From Nitrospira sp. UBA2083 (GTDB taxonomy: Bacteria; Nitrospirota; Nitrospiria; Nitrospirales; Nitrospiraceae): a stretch of DNA of 62,276 nucleotides. The notes beneath the pieces are model-generated. The model did no database searches. It saw nothing but the letters and a program-made list of their open reading frames with translations, and was not told the DNA's origin. Made by a program: the position numbers and the translations under genes. Of the stretch, positions 59,852 through 62,276 are shown piece after piece. The stretch covers positions 34,877 to 97,152 of the forward strand of contig DCZN01000083.1 in the NCBI GenBank assembly GCA_002331625.1, in the 5' to 3' direction. The number at the start of each line of letters is the position of its first letter. Within the stretch, counting starts at the first letter, position 1.

Positions 59852-59881
59852 ATCCTATGGGACCCCAATTCACCTTGTCAA
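59852..59881 (-). promoter_or_regulatory. Promoter of thiS-thiG-thiE, predicted leaderless
   Basis: On the minus strand a perfect TTGACA (59881-59876), 18-base spacer, TAGGAT (59857-59852). The ATG at 59844 follows after 7 bases. No TPP riboswitch is possible in such a short leader, so thiamine control, if present, must act otherwise. Confidence 0.6.
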
Positions 59882-59942
59882 TCAAGTGCCTCTTGCCTGA
59901 CGAACCCTAGAAGCCGCACAATGGATACAGAGAGGGCTATCC

Positions 59943-60413
59943 GTGAGCGAGCACAACCACCAACTGGCCGTTGTCTTCCGATCCATGGCCGACCTCTTAT
60001 CCTCCCAACGGGCGAACCCCTATCGGGTGCGGGCCTATCGACGGGCCGCAGACGCGCTACTGGCTCTTGAAGAAGATGTGGCAGCCGTGGCGAAACGGCA
60101 AGAGCTTGAGGAAATCGACGGAATCGGCACTGACCTGGCTAAAAAAATCGACGAGTTTCTTGAAACCGGCACCATCCGAGCCTATGAAGAGCTGAAGACA
60201 CCGCTCCCACCGGAAGTCAGGAGCTGGGCAACCCTTCCGGGCCTCTCCGACTCACTGGTGACGTACTTATACTTCCGCCTCGGCATCCGGACGCTCGAGG
60301 ATCTCGAACAGCTCATCCAATCTCATCTTCTTCGGACCTTGCCGAGTTTTGCTGGATCCGAAGAGCGCCTCCTGCACGCCGTTCAACAACGGATGCCTCA
60401 TCGCGAGCCTTAG
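59943..60413 (+). CDS. Helix-hairpin-helix protein resembling the N-terminus of PolX
   Basis: A 156-residue protein. Residues 1-80 match the HhH_8 region at the start of PolX/DNA polymerase beta-like proteins: VFRSMADLLSSQRANPYRVRAYRRAADALLAL, then ELEEIDGIGTDLAKKIDEFLETG (hairpin). A second hairpin-like segment follows (WATLPGLSDSLVTYLYFRLGIRTLEDLEQL). The polymerase and PHP domains are absent and no frameshift is visible, so it is a stand-alone form. It probably binds DNA. The start is GTG. It is transcribed divergently from thiS. Confidence 0.75.
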   Translation: MSEHNHQLAVVFRSMADLLSSQRANPYRVRAYRRAADALLALEEDVAAVAKRQELEEIDGIGTDLAKKIDEFLETGTIRAYEELKTPLPPEVRSWATLPGLSDSLVTYLYFRLGIRTLEDLEQLIQSHLLRTLPSFAGSEERLLHAVQQRMPHREP

Positions 60414-60515
60414 TAGGCAAAGGTCGCGGTTTAGGCCAAGTGGAGCGTTGTGATTCTCTTGACCTAATCCTCAGCCTCGACCTCTATGAAACTAGGGGGG
60501 CTTTGCAGCACCCTG

Positions 60516-61877
60516 CTAGGAACTCTTGAGTTCCTTAAAGATCTTCCAGCTCTTCAGCAATTCGACGGCCTTCTGTAGCTGAGCATCCTGTTCAAGCGAA
60601 AGCTCTCCTCCTGCGTCACCCGGCAGCGACTGTGGAGCCGGTCCACCCTTCGACCCGCTCTCATCAGGAGACTTCCCATTCTGAGGAGTGGATTCCTTGC
60701 CGGTGGAAGGCTTGGCTGGCTTCCCTTCCGCATCCTTTTCCGCCGGCTTCCCATCGGCAGCTTTGGCAAGCACCGGCACCGACAACTTGACTACAATATC
60801 GGGAGTAATCCCAGTCGACTGGATCGATCGACCTTTTGGCGTATAGTACTTCGCCGTGGTGAGGCGAAGGCCTGATCCATCACCCAAGGCGAGGATCGTC
60901 TGGACCGATCCTTTACCAAACGACGTCGTCCCCACCACGACACCCCGACCCCAGTCTTGCAGTGCCCCGGCGACGATTTCCGACGCGCTCGCGGATCCCT
61001 CATTGACAAGAACAATGACCGGAAGATCTTCCAATTGATCCTTTGCTTTTGCGAACCATTCGTCCTTCTTCCCTTCGCGACTCTTGGTATAGACCACGAG
61101 CTTGCCGCTGGGAAGAAACTGCTCGGACACGTCGACCGCCGCGGTCAGCAGACCACCTGGATTGTTCCGGAGATCGAGAATGGTGCCTTGAACTTTCTGC
61201 TCTTTAAACTGTTTGATCGCTTTGGACAGATCTCTTCCGGTAGCTTCTTGGAACTGTGTGAGCCGGACATAGCCGAGGTTCTCGATCACCTTCGACTTGA
61301 CGCTTTCTATTTTGATCGTATCGCGCACAAGCGTGAAGACCAGCGGATCCGACGCGCCTTCCCGTTGAATCGTGAGATTGACCTTGCTGCCCTTCGGCCC
61401 CCTCATTTTCTGGACGGCATCCATCAAGGTCAAATCTTTCGTCGGATCGTCGTTGACCTTGATGATGAAATCACCGGACTTAATACCGGCTCGATGCGCG
61501 GGGGTGCCTTCGATCGGAGCAATCACAGCCAGCCGATTGTCCTTCACGCCGATTTGAATACCGACCCCGCCAAACTCTCCCCTCGTCTCCACTTGCATCT
61601 CCTTATACATTTCGGGGGTCATGTACGCGGAATGCGGATCAAGGGTCGACAACATGCCGCGAATCGCACCTTGAATCAGGTCTTTCGGTTTCGTCTCATC
61701 AACATAGTGTTTTTGAACTTGATTGAGGACTTCCGAGAAGGTCTTGAGCTCTTCGTAGGTTTCGCTCGCATGCCCGGTCCGCTCCCAGCCCTTCCCAATG
61801 ACGACTCCACAGAGCAGGGCGAGCGCAATCATTGGCCCGACCACCCAAGATTTCCGCCGCGGCTGCTGTTCCATCAT
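60516..61877 (-). CDS. ctpA: Carboxyl-terminal processing protease (S41)
   Basis: A 453-residue periplasmic protease from ATG 61877; the frame is open to 61976. It has an N-terminal anchor or signal (KSWVVGPMIALALLCGVVIG), a PDZ domain (GIQIGVKDNRLAVIAPIEGTPAHRAGIKSGDFIIKVNDDP), and the S41 core with GTILDLRNNPGGLLTAAV, NEGSASASEIVAGAL (catalytic Ser) and TSFGKGSVQTI (catalytic Lys). A low-complexity linker rich in Lys, Pro, Gly and Ser (about 390-430) precedes the C-terminal helix. It follows an EnvC-like M23 gene, the usual order. Confidence 0.95.
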   Translation of the reverse strand: MMEQQPRRKSWVVGPMIALALLCGVVIGKGWERTGHASETYEELKTFSEVLNQVQKHYVDETKPKDLIQGAIRGMLSTLDPHSAYMTPEMYKEMQVETRGEFGGVGIQIGVKDNRLAVIAPIEGTPAHRAGIKSGDFIIKVNDDPTKDLTLMDAVQKMRGPKGSKVNLTIQREGASDPLVFTLVRDTIKIESVKSKVIENLGYVRLTQFQEATGRDLSKAIKQFKEQKVQGTILDLRNNPGGLLTAAVDVSEQFLPSGKLVVYTKSREGKKDEWFAKAKDQLEDLPVIVLVNEGSASASEIVAGALQDWGRGVVVGTTSFGKGSVQTILALGDGSGLRLTTAKYYTPKGRSIQSTGITPDIVVKLSVPVLAKAADGKPAEKDAEGKPAKPSTGKESTPQNGKSPDESGSKGGPAPQSLPGDAGGELSLEQDAQLQKAVELLKSWKIFKELKSS

Positions 61878-61917
61878 GTCACATCCCTTCTTCTTTCGTT
61901 CGTTATCGGACGAACCC

Positions 61918-62276
61918 TTATCGCTTTGCCAACCAGTGGAGCGGATCGACTGGCTCGGCTCCTTCACGTAACTCAAAGTATAATGTATTTTCTCCTGTCA
62001 TGCCCGTGTCGCCGGTCTCTCCGATCGACTGACCTTCAACGACCTGTTCTCCTACCTTGGTCAGAATCTTGGAGGCATGCGCATACAACGAAAAGAACCC
62101 GTTGGCATGATCCAAGATTATAACGAGTCCGTACCCTTTCAACCAGTCTGCATAGACGACGCTTCCAGGCATCACGGCATGAATGAAACTTCCTTCCGAG
62201 GTTCGAATTTCAATGCCTTTACGTTGCACATAGGTATCAAATGTCGGATGTTTCTGACGCCCAAAGAACGACACGA
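61918..62276 (-). CDS. EnvC-like M23 peptidase, N-terminal part outside the window
   Basis: Only the last 118 or so residues lie in the window; the frame is open to the right edge, so the apparent GTG at 62274 is not a real start. The segment SFFGRQKHPTFDTYVQRKGIEI is the usual entry to the LytM domain of EnvC/NlpD-type proteins. It is followed by HAVMPGSVVYADWLKGYGLVIILDHANGFFSLYAHASKIL and TLYFELREGAEPVDP. The final zinc HxH motif is replaced by YFEL, so this is probably a non-catalytic amidase activator, as in EnvC. The 3' end is 40 bases before ctpA. Confidence 0.88.
   Translation of the reverse strand, partial: VSFFGRQKHPTFDTYVQRKGIEIRTSEGSFIHAVMPGSVVYADWLKGYGLVIILDHANGFFSLYAHASKILTKVGEQVVEGQSIGETGDTGMTGENTLYFELREGAEPVDPLHWLAKR

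Noticed and set aside
60480..60515. CTAG-bounded imperfect inverted repeat between the converging HhH and ctpA genes as a terminator
   Set aside because: The stem is poor and no T-run follows in either direction.
60957..62123. A 388-codon plus-strand open frame across ctpA
   Set aside because: It is antisense to ctpA and the EnvC-like gene, both well supported. No family features are present.

Overview
This window is chromosomal DNA from a Gram-negative bacterium, most likely Nitrospirota (genus Nitrospira or a close relative). The inference rests on a complete lipid A/Kdo/heptose pathway and BamA, which imply an outer membrane, combined with a 20S proteasome operon (ATPase, Dop, PrcB, PrcA, PafA). 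That pairing is rare outside a few phyla. No rRNA, tRNA, CRISPR array or complete insertion sequence was seen.

Positions 1-23936 form a surface-polysaccharide region, all on the minus strand, so it reads right to left. It opens with a winged-helix/Rossmann regulator (20100-20687) and a specialised NusG/RfaH-type antiterminator (19428-19967). These are followed by a Wzm/Wzt-type ABC exporter, a radical SAM enzyme, several methyltransferases (one FkbM type), two asparagine-synthase-like amidotransferases, several glycosyltransferases including a two-domain fusion, a Wzx-type flippase, and a sugar epimerase cut by the left edge. Upstream of the regulator lie two GT9 heptosyltransferase-like genes and another methyltransferase. 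Many genes overlap by 1-8 bases, so long polycistronic mRNAs are likely.

Positions 24058-38940 are an outer-membrane biogenesis operon on the minus strand. It runs from a promoter near 38926 through bamA, an OmpH-like lipoprotein, skp, fabZ, lpxA, lpxI, a Gfo/Idh oxidoreductase, lpxB, msbA, a DUF374 acyltransferase with a frameshift in an A9 run, waaA, lpxK, and a fused heptosyltransferase II-HAD phosphatase (waaF-gmhB). lpxC and lpxD are not in the window. galU (39277), lon, thiL, a DUF2062 protein and an HD-domain protein follow on the plus strand.

Positions 46000-50400 are an accessory stretch of small hypothetical genes. It holds a VapBC-type toxin-antitoxin pair flanked by one intact and one broken copy of the same small gene, plus orphan membrane proteins. 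Positions 50505-58065 hold the proteasome operon, read from a good promoter at 58037-58065: mpa, dop, prcB, prcA, pafA, then an M23 peptidase coupled to pafA. No Pup-like gene was found. A 124-bp imperfect palindromic repeat occupies the dop-prcB gap where pup normally sits. The right end has thiS-thiG-thiE, a small helix-hairpin-helix protein, the carboxyl-terminal protease ctpA, and the C-terminal end of an EnvC-like M23 peptidase.

Three promoters (galU, vapB-like, thiS) place the ATG exactly 7 bases after the -10 hexamer, which suggests leaderless mRNAs.
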